A DNA stretch of 64,000 bases from Naumannella cuiyingiana (GTDB lineage Bacteria > Actinomycetota > Actinomycetes > Propionibacteriales > Propionibacteriaceae): assembly GCF_013408305.1 (NCBI RefSeq), contig NZ_JACBZS010000001.1:1364001-1428000 (forward strand). The letters run 5' to 3'. Below the pieces are notes generated by a model that did not search any database, was not told the origin of the DNA, and saw only the letters and a program-made list of their open reading frames with translations. Position numbers and translations under genes: made by a program. Below are positions 1 to 11,413 of this stretch, piece after piece. The stretch's first letter is position 1; the number at the start of each line of letters is the position of its first letter.

Positions 1-1676
1 ACGTCGCCGGTCTGGTTGTAGAAGCTGACATTGCCGCCGGTGACCGGCGTACCCAACTCCCGACAGCCGTCGACCAGACCGAGGATGGCCTCCCGGAACT
101 GCCACATCACGTCGGGATCCTCCGGCGAGCCGAAGTTCAGACAATCGGTGACCGCGACCGGCCGAGCCCCGGTGGTCGCCACATTCCGGTACGCCTCCAG
201 CAGCGCCAATTGCGCCCCCCAGTAGGGATTGAGGAATGCGAAACGCCCGTTGCAGTCGGTCGCCACGGCGACCCCGAGCCCGGTCTGTTCGTCGATCCTG
301 ATCATGCCCGCGTCCTCGGGCTGGGCCAGCACCGAGTTGCCGCGCACATAGCGGTCGTACTGGTCGGTGATCCACGACCGGTCGCACAGGTTCGGCGAGC
401 CGGCCAGCTTGATCAACTGTTCGGCCAGCTCCTGGCCACTGCCGGCCCGCGGCAGCGCCTCGGCCCCCGAGGCCTGCACCTGGTCCATCCAGCCGGGCCG
501 GGCGTAGGGGCGCTCGTAGACGGGCCCCTCGTGCGCCACGGTCCGCGGGTCGACGTCGACGACGGTCTCGCCGTGCCAGTCGATGATCAACCGATCGTCC
601 TCGGTGACCTCTCCGATCACGGTGGCCGCCACGTCCCACTTGCGGCAGATCTCCAGGAACCGGTCCACATTGTCCGGCTCGACGACGGCCATCATCCGTT
701 CCTGGGACTCGCTCATCAAGATCTCCTCCGGCGACAGCGACGAGTCGCGCAGCGGCACCAGATCGAGTTCGACGTGCATCCCGCCGTCGCCGGCGGCCGC
801 GAGCTCGGAGGTGGCACACGAGATCCCGGCCGCGCCGAAGTCCTGGATGCCGTTGATCACGCCCGCGGCGAACAGCTCCAGGGTGGCCTCGATCAGCAGC
901 TTCTCCATGAACGGGTCGCCGACCTGGACGCTCGGCCGCTTGCTCGGCCGGGAGTCGTCGAAGGTCTCCGAGGCGAGGATCGACGCGCCGCCGATCCCGT
1001 CGCCGCCCGTCGCCGCGCCGTACATGATCACCTTGTTGCCCGCACCCTTGGCCTGCGCGGTGTGCAGGTCCTCGTGTCGCAGCACCCCGACGCACAGGGC
1101 GTTGACCAGCGGGTTGCCCAGGTAGGACCGGTCGAAGACCACCTCACCGCCGATGTTCGGCAGGCCCAGGCAGTTGCCGTAGCCGCCGATGCCGGCCACC
1201 ACCCCGGGCAACACCCGGGCCGTGTCCGGCGCGTCCAGCGGGCCGAAGCGCAGCGGATCCATCACCGCGACCGGGCGCGCGCCCATCGCGAGGATGTCGC
1301 GGACGATGCCACCGACGCCGGTGGCCGCGCCCTGGTGCGGCTCGACGAAGGAGGGGTGGTTGTGCGACTCGACCTTGAACGTCACGGCGTACCCCTGCCC
1401 GATGTCGAGCACGCCGGCGTTCTCACCGATGCCGGCCAGCAACCGGCCGATCGGCGTCTCCTGGCTCAGCTCGCCGAATCTGCGCAGATGCACCTTCGAG
1501 GACTTGTAGGAACAGTGCTCGCTCCACATCACCGAGTACATGGCCAACTCGCACGAGGTCGGTCGGCGTTGCAGGATCTCCCGGATCCGGCCGTACTCCT
1601 CGGATTTCAGCCCGAGCTCGGCGTAGGGCTGCTCGGTGTCGGGGCTGGTCTGCGCGTCCGCGACGGTGTCTGCCAC
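1..1676 (-). CDS. purL: Phosphoribosylformylglycinamidine synthase subunit PurL (3' end outside window)
   Basis: PurL is the large subunit of FGAM synthase. It turns FGAR, ATP and glutamine-derived ammonia into FGAM in step 4 of purine synthesis, working with PurS and PurQ. About 558 codons are present; actinobacterial PurL is usually 740-770 residues, so the C-terminal ATPase half continues past the left edge. Translation from the GTG at 1676 gives an N-terminus with the motif [16 protein letters not shown] around residues 46-61 (catalytic-type His54), followed by the SHNHPS and GGNVSFYN family motifs. The gene follows purQ and a membrane-protein gene on the same strand, with only 11 bases between that gene's stop and this start. 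The start codon is inferred; the identity is secure. Confidence 0.95.
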   Translation of the reverse strand, partial: MADTVADAQTSPDTEQPYAELGLKSEEYGRIREILQRRPTSCELAMYSVMWSEHCSYKSSKVHLRRFGELSQETPIGRLLAGIGENAGVLDIGQGYAVTFKVESHNHPSFVEPHQGAATGVGGIVRDILAMGARPVAVMDPLRFGPLDAPDTARVLPGVVAGIGGYGNCLGLPNIGGEVVFDRSYLGNPLVNALCVGVLRHEDLHTAQAKGAGNKVIMYGAATGGDGIGGASILASETFDDSRPSKRPSVQVGDPFMEKLLIEATLELFAAGVINGIQDFGAAGISCATSELAAAGDGGMHVELDLVPLRDSSLSPEEILMSESQERMMAVVEPDNVDRFLEICRKWDVAATVIGEVTEDDRLIIDWHGETVVDVDPRTVAHEGPVYERPYARPGWMDQVQASGAEALPRAGSGQELAEQLIKLAGSPNLCDRSWITDQYDRYVRGNSVLAQPEDAGMIRIDEQTGLGVAVATDCNGRFAFLNPYWGAQLALLEAYRNVATTGARPVAVTDCLNFGSPEDPDVMWQFREAILGLVDGCRELGTPVTGGNVSFYNQTGD

Positions 1677-1687
1677 GGACGTGCAGC

Positions 1688-2704
1688 CTACCGTCCTCGG
1701 TCGCGCCGAGAGGCCGCCCGCGCCCGTAGCCCGAGCCACACCCCGAGGCCGACCAGCACCACCAGCGGGATCGCCCACAAGGCGGCGGGCAGGCCCCCGG
1801 AGGCATCGCGGAAGACGGCCTCGGCGTCGGCCCCGGTCACGGCGTCGCGCTCGGCGACGAGGATCGGCCGCCCGGCCACGGCGTCGGCCAGCACGGTGAA
1901 GTCGATCACCCCGGGATCACCACCGGCAACGGCCGGCTCGAGCACCCCGGGCAGCGTCGTGTTCACCCGGTAGACGGGCTGATACTCCGCACCGCTGCCG
2001 GGCAGCCCGAACGCGATCACGGTCAGGTCGGGACGACGCGCGAGGTCGGCGACCACCCGATCGCTCTCGGGCCCGGCGTCGACCAGGGTCAGGGGGCAAC
2101 TGGTCGGCATCCCCTGGCTCAGCCAGGCGCCCGGCTCGGCGTACCCCTCGAGCTGCCCGGTGCGATCCGCGGCGGCGACCGCCGCGGCCGGCCCGACCGC
2201 GGTGATGCAGCCGTCGTAGACCTCGCCGAGCCGGCCGAGGCCGCCGCGCGCGGGGCCGTTCAACTCATCGAAATTGGTCACCCGGCCCCCGCCGACGCGC
2301 ACCTCGCACCCGGCCGCCGGCACGGGCGCCCCCGCGCCCAGGCCCGCCCAGCCCGCGGCCGGGCACGACCCGGGCGAGGCGACCACGCCGACCTGCGTCG
2401 CGTCCGCGTGGGCGTCGATCACCGCGCGGTCGGCGGGTGAGAAACCCGTGCGTCCCGGCAGGCCGACGACGACGACATTCTCGGTGAAGATGCCGCTCTC
2501 GGCCGGCTCCGGCTGGTCGCTGCCACTCAGCCACGCCACCGCGCCGATCAGTAGGAGCAGCAGGATGCCCGCGATGGCGGCCAGCACCGCCAGCGCCCGC
2601 CCGCGGGTGCGGCGCCGCTCCCCGCTCGTCTCGATCTCGGTGGAGGCGAAGCTGTCGATCGACCAGCCGCGGTCGGTGCCCCGGTTCTTCTCGCGATCGC
2701 TCAC
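1688..2704 (-). CDS. Membrane protein of unknown function inside the pur operon
   Basis: I do not recognise this 338-residue protein. The first 36 residues are charged, a hydrophobic helix spans about 37-59, an extracytoplasmic middle domain of roughly 245 residues follows, and a second helix lies at about 307-326 before a short Arg-rich tail. Both ends would be cytoplasmic with the middle outside. The middle domain has several cysteines and a bacterial-periplasmic look, with no catalytic motif I can name. Its start overlaps the purQ stop by 4 bp and its stop is 11 bases before purL, so it is translated as part of the purine operon. The position between two subunits of one enzyme is odd, because nothing in it suggests purine chemistry. 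Confidence 0.8.
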   Translation of the reverse strand: MSDREKNRGTDRGWSIDSFASTEIETSGERRRTRGRALAVLAAIAGILLLLLIGAVAWLSGSDQPEPAESGIFTENVVVVGLPGRTGFSPADRAVIDAHADATQVGVVASPGSCPAAGWAGLGAGAPVPAAGCEVRVGGGRVTNFDELNGPARGGLGRLGEVYDGCITAVGPAAAVAAADRTGQLEGYAEPGAWLSQGMPTSCPLTLVDAGPESDRVVADLARRPDLTVIAFGLPGSGAEYQPVYRVNTTLPGVLEPAVAGGDPGVIDFTVLADAVAGRPILVAERDAVTGADAEAVFRDASGGLPAALWAIPLVVLVGLGVWLGLRARAASRRDRGR

Positions 2705-3381
2705 ACCAGCGCCGCCAGATACCGCTGGACGGAGCTGAACAACGGTCGGCCGTCGACGCTCGGCGAGGTCAGCTCCTCGACGTTGTGCTCCGGATGCGGC
2801 ATCAGGCCGACCACATTGCCCGCCTCGTTGGTGATGCCGGCGATGTCGTGCAGCGAGCCGTTCGGGTTGTCGCCGAGATAGCGGAAGACGACGCGGTCGG
2901 AATCCTCGAGCCGACGCAGGGTCTCGGCGTCGGCGACATAGCCCCCCTCGCCGTTCTTCAACACGATGGTGATCTCCTGGCCGGGCGTGAAGTCGGCGGT
3001 CCAGACCGTGTCGGCACTCTCCACGCGCAGGCGTTGATCACGACAGACGAAGGTACGCACGTCGTTGCGGATCAGCGCGCCGGGCAGCAGCTTCGCCTCG
3101 CACAGGATCTGGAAGCCGTTGCACACCCCGAGCACCGGCATGCCTTTGCCCGCGGCGTCGACGATCTCGGTCATCACGGGCGCGAAGCGGGCGATGGCGC
3201 CGCAGCGCAGGTAGTCGCCGTAGGAGAAGCCGCCGGGCAGGATCACGGCGTCGACGCCGTCGAGGCTGTCGCTGCCGTGCCAGACCGGGACGGCCTCGGC
3301 GCCGCTCAGGCGTACCGCCCGCAGCGCATCGGAGTCGTCCAGGGTGCCGGGAAAGGTCACGACCGCGATCCGGGCCGCCAT
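2701..3381 (-). CDS. purQ: FGAM synthase glutaminase subunit PurQ
   Basis: PurQ is the class I glutamine amidotransferase subunit that releases ammonia for PurL. The 226-residue length is normal. The nucleophile is Cys87 in [10 protein letters not shown], and His196 and Glu198 in MPHPEHN complete the triad. The oxyanion-strand motif [13 protein letters not shown] is at about 47-59. Its start codon abuts the purS stop (shared base at 3381) and its stop overlaps the next gene by 4 bp, so translation is coupled along the operon. Confidence 0.96.
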   Translation of the reverse strand: MAARIAVVTFPGTLDDSDALRAVRLSGAEAVPVWHGSDSLDGVDAVILPGGFSYGDYLRCGAIARFAPVMTEIVDAAGKGMPVLGVCNGFQILCEAKLLPGALIRNDVRTFVCRDQRLRVESADTVWTADFTPGQEITIVLKNGEGGYVADAETLRRLEDSDRVVFRYLGDNPNGSLHDIAGITNEAGNVVGLMPHPEHNVEELTSPSVDGRPLFSSVQRYLAALV

Positions 3382-3629
3382 CAGGCGGTCTCCTCCACCC
3401 GGACGGCGAAGTCCTCGATCACGGTGTTGGCGAGCAGCTTCTCCGCGGCGTCGTGGATCTGCCCGAGCCGCTCGTCGGTCACCTCACCGTCGACCTCGAT
3501 CTCGAACCGCTTGCCCTGGCGTACCGCCAGTCCGGCGAAGCCCAGCCGCTGCAGGGCGCCGGTCACGGCCTTGCCCTGCGGGTCCAGGATCTCGGCCTTC
3601 GGCATCACGTCGACCACCACTCGTGCCAT
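3381..3629 (-). CDS. purS: FGAM synthase small subunit PurS
   Basis: PurS is the small dimeric subunit that joins PurL and PurQ in bacteria that lack the long single-chain PurL. At 82 residues it has the family size and fold pattern, beginning with a beta strand ([19 protein letters not shown]) and carrying the conserved [10 protein letters not shown] stretch. It is encoded directly upstream of purQ and 24 bases downstream of purC, as in many Gram-positive purine operons. The ATG at 3629 is the only sensible start. Confidence 0.95.
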   Translation of the reverse strand: MARVVVDVMPKAEILDPQGKAVTGALQRLGFAGLAVRQGKRFEIEVDGEVTDERLGQIHDAAEKLLANTVIEDFAVRVEETA

Positions 3630-3653
3630 GCCCCGGAGTCTAGGGCCTCCGGG

Positions 3654-4544
3654 TCACCAGGCCTCGCCGGTCAGCCGGCGGTAGGCGTCGGCATAGCGGG
3701 CGCGGGTGTGGTCCACCACCGCGTCGGGCAGCGGGGGCGGGGGCGCATCCGCGGCTCGGTCCCAGCCGGACTCGGTGAGCAACCAGTTCCGCACGTACTG
3801 CTTGTCGAATGCCTCGGGTACGCCGCCCTCGGCGCGCGAGGCCCGCCAGGCCTCGGCATCCCAGAACCGCGAGGAGTCGGGGGTGAGCACCTCGTCGGCG
3901 AGCACGATGGTGCCGTCGCGGCGGACCCCGAATTCGAGCTTGGTGTCGGCCAGCACGAGCCCCCGCTGGGCGGCGATGTCGCGGGCGTGGGCATAGATCC
4001 GCATCGTCAGGTCACGGATCGCGGCGGCGCGCCGGGCGCCGATGGTCGCCTCGACCGTGGCGAAGTCGACGTTCTCGTCGTGCTCGCCGACGGCGGCCTT
4101 GGTCGCGGGGGTGAAGATCGGCTCCGGCAGCTCGTCGCCGTCGCTCAGCCCGTCCGGCAGCGCCACGCCGCACACGGTCCGGTCGCGCTGGTACTCCGCC
4201 CAGCCCGAGCCGGTCAGGTAGCCGCGGGCCACGCACTCGACGCCGATCATCTCCAGCCGCTCGCAGATCACCGCGCGGCCGGCCACGGCCCCTGGCACCT
4301 CGGTCGAGACGACGTGGTTGGGCACCAGGTCGGCGAGCCGGTCGAACCACCACTGGGAGAGCTGGGTGAGGATCGCGCCTTTGTCGGGTACGCCGGGTCG
4401 GAGCACGTGGTCGAAGGCGCTGATCCGGTCGGTCGCCACCATCAGCAGCGTGTCGGGATCGGGCAGGGCGTACAGCTCCCGGATCTTGCCGGCATGCACC
4501 AGCGGCAGTCCGAGGGAATCGGCGAAGACGGGGCGCTCGGTCAC
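3654..4544 (-). CDS. purC: SAICAR synthetase PurC
   Basis: PurC (phosphoribosylaminoimidazole-succinocarboxamide synthase) condenses CAIR with aspartate using ATP, step 7 of purine synthesis. The 296-residue protein opens with the nucleotide-binding beta strands (GKIRELYALPD, then VATDRISAFD) and carries the family motifs ECVARGYLTGSG and LADTKLEFG, all in the expected order. It is the first gene of the run purC-purS-purQ-membrane protein-purL. The divergent diacylglycerol-kinase-like gene begins only 87 bases away, so the promoters for both lie in the 4545-4631 interval. Confidence 0.96.
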   Translation of the reverse strand: MTERPVFADSLGLPLVHAGKIRELYALPDPDTLLMVATDRISAFDHVLRPGVPDKGAILTQLSQWWFDRLADLVPNHVVSTEVPGAVAGRAVICERLEMIGVECVARGYLTGSGWAEYQRDRTVCGVALPDGLSDGDELPEPIFTPATKAAVGEHDENVDFATVEATIGARRAAAIRDLTMRIYAHARDIAAQRGLVLADTKLEFGVRRDGTIVLADEVLTPDSSRFWDAEAWRASRAEGGVPEAFDKQYVRNWLLTESGWDRAADAPPPPLPDAVVDHTRARYADAYRRLTGEAW

Positions 4545-4631
4545 GGCGCGAGCCTAGTCGCGCGTACCGCTGTTCCGGTCTTTGGCGGGGTGCGCGACGC
4601 GCGACCTCGCCACGGTGCAGAATCAGTGTCC

Positions 4632-5705
4632 ATGAGTCGACACGAGGCGAGTGCGGAGAAGCCCACCGACACCACGGGGCAGGAGGCGGCCGCTGAGGTC
4701 GGGCAGCGGACCCGCGAGACCGATGACGGCAGCGGCGGGCGCGGGCAGCGCGCCGCCATCGTCTACAACCCGACCAAGGTCGAGTTGGACGTGCTGAAGG
4801 CCGCGGTGCAGGCCGCCGAGGCCGAGGCCGGCTGGGCGGAGTCGCTGTGGATCGAGACCAGCGAGGACGATCCCGGCACCGGGATGGCGCGCGAGGCCGT
4901 CGACGCCGGTGTCGACGTGGTGCTGGCCGCCGGCGGTGACGGAACGGTACGCGCGGTGGCCGAGGGCCTGCGCGGCAGCCGCGTCGCGCTCGGGCTGCTG
5001 CCCGCCGGCACGGGAAACCTGCTGGCCCGCAATCTCGATCTCACCCTGGACAACCTCGGCGAGTCGGTGTCGACCGCCTTCACCGGCCGCACCCGTGATC
5101 TTGATCTCGGCCTGGTGACGATCATCCGGCCGGACGGGAAGACCGAGGAGCACGCCTTCGTGGTGATGGCCGGCATGGGCCTGGACGCCCAGCTCATGGA
5201 GAACACCGACGAAGACCTGAAGAAGAAGATGGGCTGGGTCGCCTACGCCAAGTCGATGGCCACCGCGATCCGCGGCGGTCGGCGGATCAAGCTGATGTAT
5301 CGCTACGACGGCGAGCGTCCCCGACGCGGCCGCCTGCACACCCTGCTGATCGGCAACTGCGGTTCGCTTCCCGGCAACATCTTGCTGCTGCCCGAGGCCG
5401 CCGTGGACGACGGCATCCTCGATGTCGTCGCCCTGAGCCCGGAGGGTCCGCTCGGCTGGCTGCAGATCTGGTGGAAGGTGCTGGTGGAGAACGCGATCCT
5501 GCACCGCACCGGCGTCGGCGAGAAGTTCCGGGGCACCGACAAGGACATCCGCGCGCTCAGCTACCAGCGGGTGGAGACCGTGGAGGTACGCCTCACCAAG
5601 CCCGAGCCGTTCGAACTGGACGGCGACGAGTTCGGCGAGCTGACCGGGTTCAAGGTCTGGGTCGAGCAGCACGGGCTGCGGGTGCGGGTGCCGGCCGACT
5701 CCTGA
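4632..5705 (+). CDS. Diacylglycerol kinase family lipid kinase
   Basis: The 357-residue protein is a DAGK_cat/YegS-type kinase, expected to phosphorylate diacylglycerol or a related lipid at the membrane. After a charged N-terminal tail of about 40 residues comes AAIVYNP, then the nucleotide-binding motif VVLAAGGDGTVRAV (GGDGT at about 101-105) and LLPAGTGNLLARN. The C-terminal beta-sandwich half carries IGNCGSLPGNILLLPEA and DDGILDVVAL. I chose the ATG at 4632; an in-frame GTG at 4626 is the close alternative. The frame stays open far upstream, but that stretch is antisense to purC and is not coding. The real lipid substrate cannot be told from sequence. Confidence 0.88.
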   Translation: MSRHEASAEKPTDTTGQEAAAEVGQRTRETDDGSGGRGQRAAIVYNPTKVELDVLKAAVQAAEAEAGWAESLWIETSEDDPGTGMAREAVDAGVDVVLAAGGDGTVRAVAEGLRGSRVALGLLPAGTGNLLARNLDLTLDNLGESVSTAFTGRTRDLDLGLVTIIRPDGKTEEHAFVVMAGMGLDAQLMENTDEDLKKKMGWVAYAKSMATAIRGGRRIKLMYRYDGERPRRGRLHTLLIGNCGSLPGNILLLPEAAVDDGILDVVALSPEGPLGWLQIWWKVLVENAILHRTGVGEKFRGTDKDIRALSYQRVETVEVRLTKPEPFELDGDEFGELTGFKVWVEQHGLRVRVPADS

Positions 5706-5837
5706 CCCCACCGGGCCCCTGAGCCGGCGCCGGGGACTCCCGGAGCGGCCCCTGAACAGCGGCGGATGCCCTTGGGCGCGCGCGCATCGGCGGGCATCGT
5801 GGTTGGCGTACCCGATCCAGTACGAGAGGACCCGATC

Positions 5838-6023
5838 ATGGCAACCGCCACCTTGGCCCGTCCCCGCAACGAGCGCGTCATCGCCGGCGTGTGTTCCGGC
5901 ATCGCCCGCCGGTTCGGCCTGAATGCCAATCTGGTGCGGTTGATCTTCGTGCTCAGCCTGCTGTTGCCGGGCCCGCAGATCCTGATCTACCTGCTCGGCT
6001 GGATCCTGCTGCCGAACGAGTGA
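5838..6023 (+). CDS. PspC domain small membrane protein
   Basis: This 61-residue protein is almost entirely one PspC domain. The family is tied to envelope-stress responses, often as a membrane sensor partner. It shows the typical NERVIAGVCSGIARRFGL start, an amphipathic segment, and a strongly hydrophobic helix (about residues 33-56) ending in LGWILLPNE. The ATG at 5838 is preceded by GAGAGGA (5824-5830), which decides the start over in-frame codons further upstream. It stands alone on the plus strand, and a strong inverted repeat follows its stop. Confidence 0.88.
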   Translation: MATATLARPRNERVIAGVCSGIARRFGLNANLVRLIFVLSLLLPGPQILIYLLGWILLPNE

Positions 6024-6061
6024 TCCGCGGGTCACCCTCGATCGTCTCTTTCCCCTCCCCG

Positions 6062-6094
6062 GAACGGGTCGCCGCGATTCGCGGCGACCCGTTC
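6062..6094. terminator. Bidirectional terminator-like hairpin
   Basis: A perfect inverted repeat with 15-base arms (6062-6076 and 6080-6094, GAACGGGTCGCCGCG) and a three-base loop sits between two convergent genes, the PspC gene and the DUF1269 gene. There is no long T-tract, as is common for actinobacterial terminators. Stem length and position between converging stops make a shared terminator the best reading. Confidence 0.8.
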
Positions 6095-6119
6095 GTCACG
6101 TCCGGGCGGTGGAGCCGGA

Positions 6120-6722
6120 TCAGTTGCCGGTCAGCTTCTTCTTGAACTCCTCGAGCTTGTCCTTGATCTTCGCCTTGTCCTGGGCACGCTTCTCCTCACG
6201 CGCCTGCTTGCGGGCCTCGCGCTCGTCCTCCGCACGCACCTCGGCCGCCGCCTCCAGGTCGGCCACCAGCGCCTCGGCGTCCCAGCGCTGCACCGTGCCG
6301 CCGTCGGCGGCGACGGTCTCGTCGACGACGGCCGCGGAGGGCTCCTCCACGTGTGCGATCAGTGCGGTCTGGCCGGGCTCGATCCGCTTGGCGACATCGT
6401 CGAGCACCGCGAGGCCGTCGGCATCGTCGTCAAGGTCGACCGAGGTGCCGACCAGCGCGCCCGTGGCCCAGCCGAGCAACACGCCGACCGGTCCGCCGAG
6501 AATGCCCACCAGGGCGCCGATCAGGCCGCCACCGAGCGCGCCGCTGCCCGCCTCGTTGTCCGCCCCCGTGTCGACCTGGAGCTTGCCGTCGGAATCGCGC
6601 TTCACGATCGCCGCCGAGTCGAGCGTCAGCTCGCCCGCGGCGTCCATCTGCTGGAGTCGAGTCAGGTACTCATAGCATTTGCTCGGCTCCGGAAAGGTGA
6701 TCAGTACAACACTGGACTGCAT
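6120..6722 (-). CDS. DUF1269-family membrane protein
   Basis: The 200-residue protein has a ferredoxin-like N-terminal domain (SSVVLITFPEPSKCYEYLTRL) and a glycine-rich double hydrophobic stretch at about residues 60-92 (GGGLIGALVGILGGPVG...) that would form a membrane hairpin. A second acidic domain follows, then a long Lys/Glu/Arg-rich C-terminal helix (about 150-200), probably a coiled coil. This layout is that of the DUF1269 (TM1269-like) family, which has no firm biochemical role. It is a single gene on the minus strand, facing the PspC gene across a hairpin. Confidence 0.8.
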   Translation of the reverse strand: MQSSVVLITFPEPSKCYEYLTRLQQMDAAGELTLDSAAIVKRDSDGKLQVDTGADNEAGSGALGGGLIGALVGILGGPVGVLLGWATGALVGTSVDLDDDADGLAVLDDVAKRIEPGQTALIAHVEEPSAAVVDETVAADGGTVQRWDAEALVADLEAAAEVRAEDEREARKQAREEKRAQDKAKIKDKLEEFKKKLTGN

Positions 6723-6818
6723 GTCGTCCCCCTTCGGAGTGGTACCGCGGGCTCGCGGACCGGGCCCGCTGGTCCCAGCCTGCGCCCGCCGGGCGGCTAC
6801 CGCAAGGGGGTGTCGAAC

Positions 6819-8255
6819 CTAGAGCACCGCGCCGGGGCGGTACGCCGCCGCTTCCGGCTCGGCTGCCGCCAGTTCCTCGATCCGCCGGACGACCCTCGCC
6901 ACCTGGGACCGGGCGATGCCGGTGAGGTCGAGCGGCGCGGCCAGCGCCTCGCGCAGGGCGGACTCGTCGACGCCCCGCAGCCGCGGGTCGGCCGCCAGCC
7001 GGGCGAGCAGATCGTTCTCGGGCTGGCCCTCGCGCATGGCGAGTGCCACCGCCACCGCGTGTTCCTTGATCACCTCGTGGGCGAGTTCGCGACCGATGCC
7101 GGAGCGTACCGCCGCCATCAGCACCTTGGTGGTGGCCAGGAACGGCAGATAGCGCCGCAGCTCGGCCTCGATCACGGCCGGGAACGCGCCGAACTCGTCG
7201 AGCACCGTGAGGAACGTCTCGAACAGCCCGTCGATCGCATAGCTGGCGTCGGGCAGCGCGATCCGGCGCACCACCGAGCAGGACACGTCGCCCTCGTTCC
7301 ATTGATCACCGGCGAGCTCGCCGGCCATCGACACGTAGCCGCGGATGATCACCGCGAGCCCGTTGATCCGTTCGGCGGAGCGGGTGTTCATCTTGTGCGG
7401 CATCGCGCTGGAGCCGACCTGGCCCGGCCGGAAGCCCTCGGTGACGAGCTCGTTGCCCGCCATCAGCCGGATCGTCGTGGCGAGGTTGCTGGGCGCGGCG
7501 GCGACCTGGGCCAGGGCGGTGATCGCCTCGTAGTCGAGCGAGCGTGGATAGACCTGCCCGGTCGAGTCGAGCACCGCGGGTACGCCGAGGTGCTCCGCGA
7601 CGCGTCGCTGCAGTTCGGCGAGCCTGGCCTCGTCGCCGTCCAACAGGTCGAGCATGTCCTGGCCGGTGCCCATCGGCCCGGAGATGCCGCGCAGCGGATA
7701 GCGGTTGATCAACTCGGTCAGCCGGGCGTGGGCGACCAGCAGCTCGTCGGCGACCGTCGCGAACCGCTTGCCCAGCGTGGTGATCTGGCCCGGCACGTTG
7801 TGCGAGCGGCCCGCCATCGGCAGTTCGGCGTACCGCGCCGCGAGCTCGGCGAGCCGGGCCAGCGCCGCGACCACCCGGCCGGCGACCAGGCGCAGCGCGC
7901 TGATCATCTGCAATTGCTCGACATTCTCGGTGAGATCGCGGCTGGTCATCCCTTTGTGCACGTGCTCGTGCCCGGCGAGCGCGTTGAACTCCTCGATCCG
8001 CGCCTTCACGTCGTGCCGGGTGACCCGCTCGCGCTCGGCGATCGAGTCGAGGTCGACCCGGTCGATCACCCGCTCGTAGTCGGCGATCACCGCATCCGGA
8101 TCGTCGCCGCCGAAGTCGACCCCGAGGTCGCGCTGGGCGGCCAGCACGGCCAGCCAGAGCCGCCGCTCGGCGATGATCTTGTTCTCCGGGGACCAGATCC
8201 GGCGCATCTGCTCCGATGCGTAGCGCGTCGCGAGGACGTTGGGAACCTCACTCAC
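6819..8255 (-). CDS. purB: Adenylosuccinate lyase PurB
   Basis: PurB cleaves SAICAR to AICAR and adenylosuccinate to AMP, releasing fumarate both times. The 478-residue protein carries the superfamily signature GSSAMPHKMN, the general-base-loop motif TSRDLTEN and AGRSHNVPGQITTLGKR. The frame is open up to 8336, but the GTG at 8255 is preceded by GAAGGAGG at proper spacing and overlaps the purD stop by 8 bp, so it is the likely start ([14 protein letters not shown]). Expression is coupled to purD upstream. Confidence 0.95.
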   Translation of the reverse strand: MSEVPNVLATRYASEQMRRIWSPENKIIAERRLWLAVLAAQRDLGVDFGGDDPDAVIADYERVIDRVDLDSIAERERVTRHDVKARIEEFNALAGHEHVHKGMTSRDLTENVEQLQMISALRLVAGRVVAALARLAELAARYAELPMAGRSHNVPGQITTLGKRFATVADELLVAHARLTELINRYPLRGISGPMGTGQDMLDLLDGDEARLAELQRRVAEHLGVPAVLDSTGQVYPRSLDYEAITALAQVAAAPSNLATTIRLMAGNELVTEGFRPGQVGSSAMPHKMNTRSAERINGLAVIIRGYVSMAGELAGDQWNEGDVSCSVVRRIALPDASYAIDGLFETFLTVLDEFGAFPAVIEAELRRYLPFLATTKVLMAAVRSGIGRELAHEVIKEHAVAVALAMREGQPENDLLARLAADPRLRGVDESALREALAAPLDLTGIARSQVARVVRRIEELAAAEPEAAAYRPGAVL

Positions 8256-9513
8256 CGGCCGCCTCCTTCGCGATGTCGGACCGGCTGAAACCGCCGGGCA
8301 GTTCGATCTTGCCGAGCAGCCGGTACGCCTCGGCACGAGCCTGCGCGAGGCTCGGGCCGTTGCCGACGACGGTCAGCACCCGGCCGCCGGCGGCGATCAG
8401 CCGCCCCTCGGCGTCGCGCGCGGTGCCGGCATGCAGGACCCGCGCCGCCTCGTCGTCGGCGAGGCCGTCCGGTCCGGTGATCACGCCGCCCTTGACCGGG
8501 GCGGCCGGATAGCCCTCGGCGGCGAGCACGACGCCCACCGCGTACCCGGCCGCGAATGCGAGCGGCGGCTGGTCGGCCAGTCGACCGGTCGCCGCGGCGT
8601 ACAACACCTGCGCGAGCGGCGATTCCAGCAGGCTGAGCAGGGGCTGGGTCTCCGGATCGCCGAAGCGGGCGTTGAACTCGACCACCCGCAGGCCGCGCGA
8701 GGTGAGCGCGAGGCCGGCATAGACCAGCCCGGCGAATGGCGTACCGCGCCGGCGCAGCTCGTCGACCGCGGGCTGGATCACCGTCGCGACCGTCTGCTCG
8801 ACAAGATCATCCGGCGCCCAGTCGAGCGGGGTGTAGGCGCCCATCCCACCGGTGTTCGGGCCCGCGTCGCCGTCGTGGGCGCGCTTGAAGTCCTGCGCCG
8901 GCTGCAATGGGCGAACACTCACCCCGTCGGTGATCGCGAAGAGGCTGACCTCCGGTCCGTCGAGGTACTCCTCGATGATCACCCGACCGCAGGAACGCGC
9001 GTGCGCCAACGCGGCCGCGCGATCGTCGGTGACGACGACGCCCTTGCCGGCGGCCAGGCCGTCGTCCTTGACCACGTAGGGTGCGCCGAACTCGTCCAGC
9101 GCGGCGGCCGCCTGTTCGGCATCCTCACAGACCCGGGCGGCTGCGGTCGGAATGCCGGCGGCCGCCATCACCTCCTTGGCGAAGGCCTTCGAACCCTCCA
9201 GCCGCGCGGCATCGGCGCCCGGCCCGAAGACGGCCACCCCGGCCTCGCGAAGATCGTCGGCCACGCCGGCGACCAGCGGCACCTCCGGCCCGATCACCAC
9301 CAGATCGGCGCCGATCGCCGCCGCCAGCCGGACGACGGCAGCACCGTCGGCGGGATCGACATCGTGGTTGGTGGCCACGGTCGCGGTGCCCGGATTGCCG
9401 GGAGCGCAGTGCACGGACTCCACCGCCGGGTCGCGGGCGATGGCGGCGGCGAGGGCGTGCTCGCGGCCACCCGAACCGAGAACCAGGACGGTACGCGGGG
9501 CTGCATCGGTCAC
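8248..9513 (-). CDS. purD: Phosphoribosylamine-glycine ligase PurD
   Basis: PurD joins glycine to phosphoribosylamine with ATP, step 2 of purine synthesis. The 421-residue ATP-grasp protein begins [14 protein letters not shown], typical for the family, and contains CAPGNPGTA, the ATP-grasp lysine region [15 protein letters not shown] and the metal-binding RFGDPETQ motif. The start is the GTG at 9513. It lies 9 bases downstream of a membrane-protein gene and overlaps purB. Confidence 0.96.
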   Translation of the reverse strand: MTDAAPRTVLVLGSGGREHALAAAIARDPAVESVHCAPGNPGTATVATNHDVDPADGAAVVRLAAAIGADLVVIGPEVPLVAGVADDLREAGVAVFGPGADAARLEGSKAFAKEVMAAAGIPTAAARVCEDAEQAAAALDEFGAPYVVKDDGLAAGKGVVVTDDRAAALAHARSCGRVIIEEYLDGPEVSLFAITDGVSVRPLQPAQDFKRAHDGDAGPNTGGMGAYTPLDWAPDDLVEQTVATVIQPAVDELRRRGTPFAGLVYAGLALTSRGLRVVEFNARFGDPETQPLLSLLESPLAQVLYAAATGRLADQPPLAFAAGYAVGVVLAAEGYPAAPVKGGVITGPDGLADDEAARVLHAGTARDAEGRLIAAGGRVLTVVGNGPSLAQARAEAYRLLGKIELPGGFSRSDIAKEAAGE

Positions 9514-9522
9514 GTGGCGAGC

Positions 9523-11401
<1,879 letters not shown>

Positions 11402-11413
11402 TTAGCAAGTGGA

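Noticed and set aside
210-1973. Long plus-strand open frame of 587 codons
   Set aside because: It lies opposite purL and the adjoining membrane gene. High-G+C genes give long antisense frames; the peptide is His/Arg/Val-rich and of no known family.
6351-8288. Open frame of 645 codons on the plus strand
   Set aside because: Antisense to purB; no start site, no conserved motifs.
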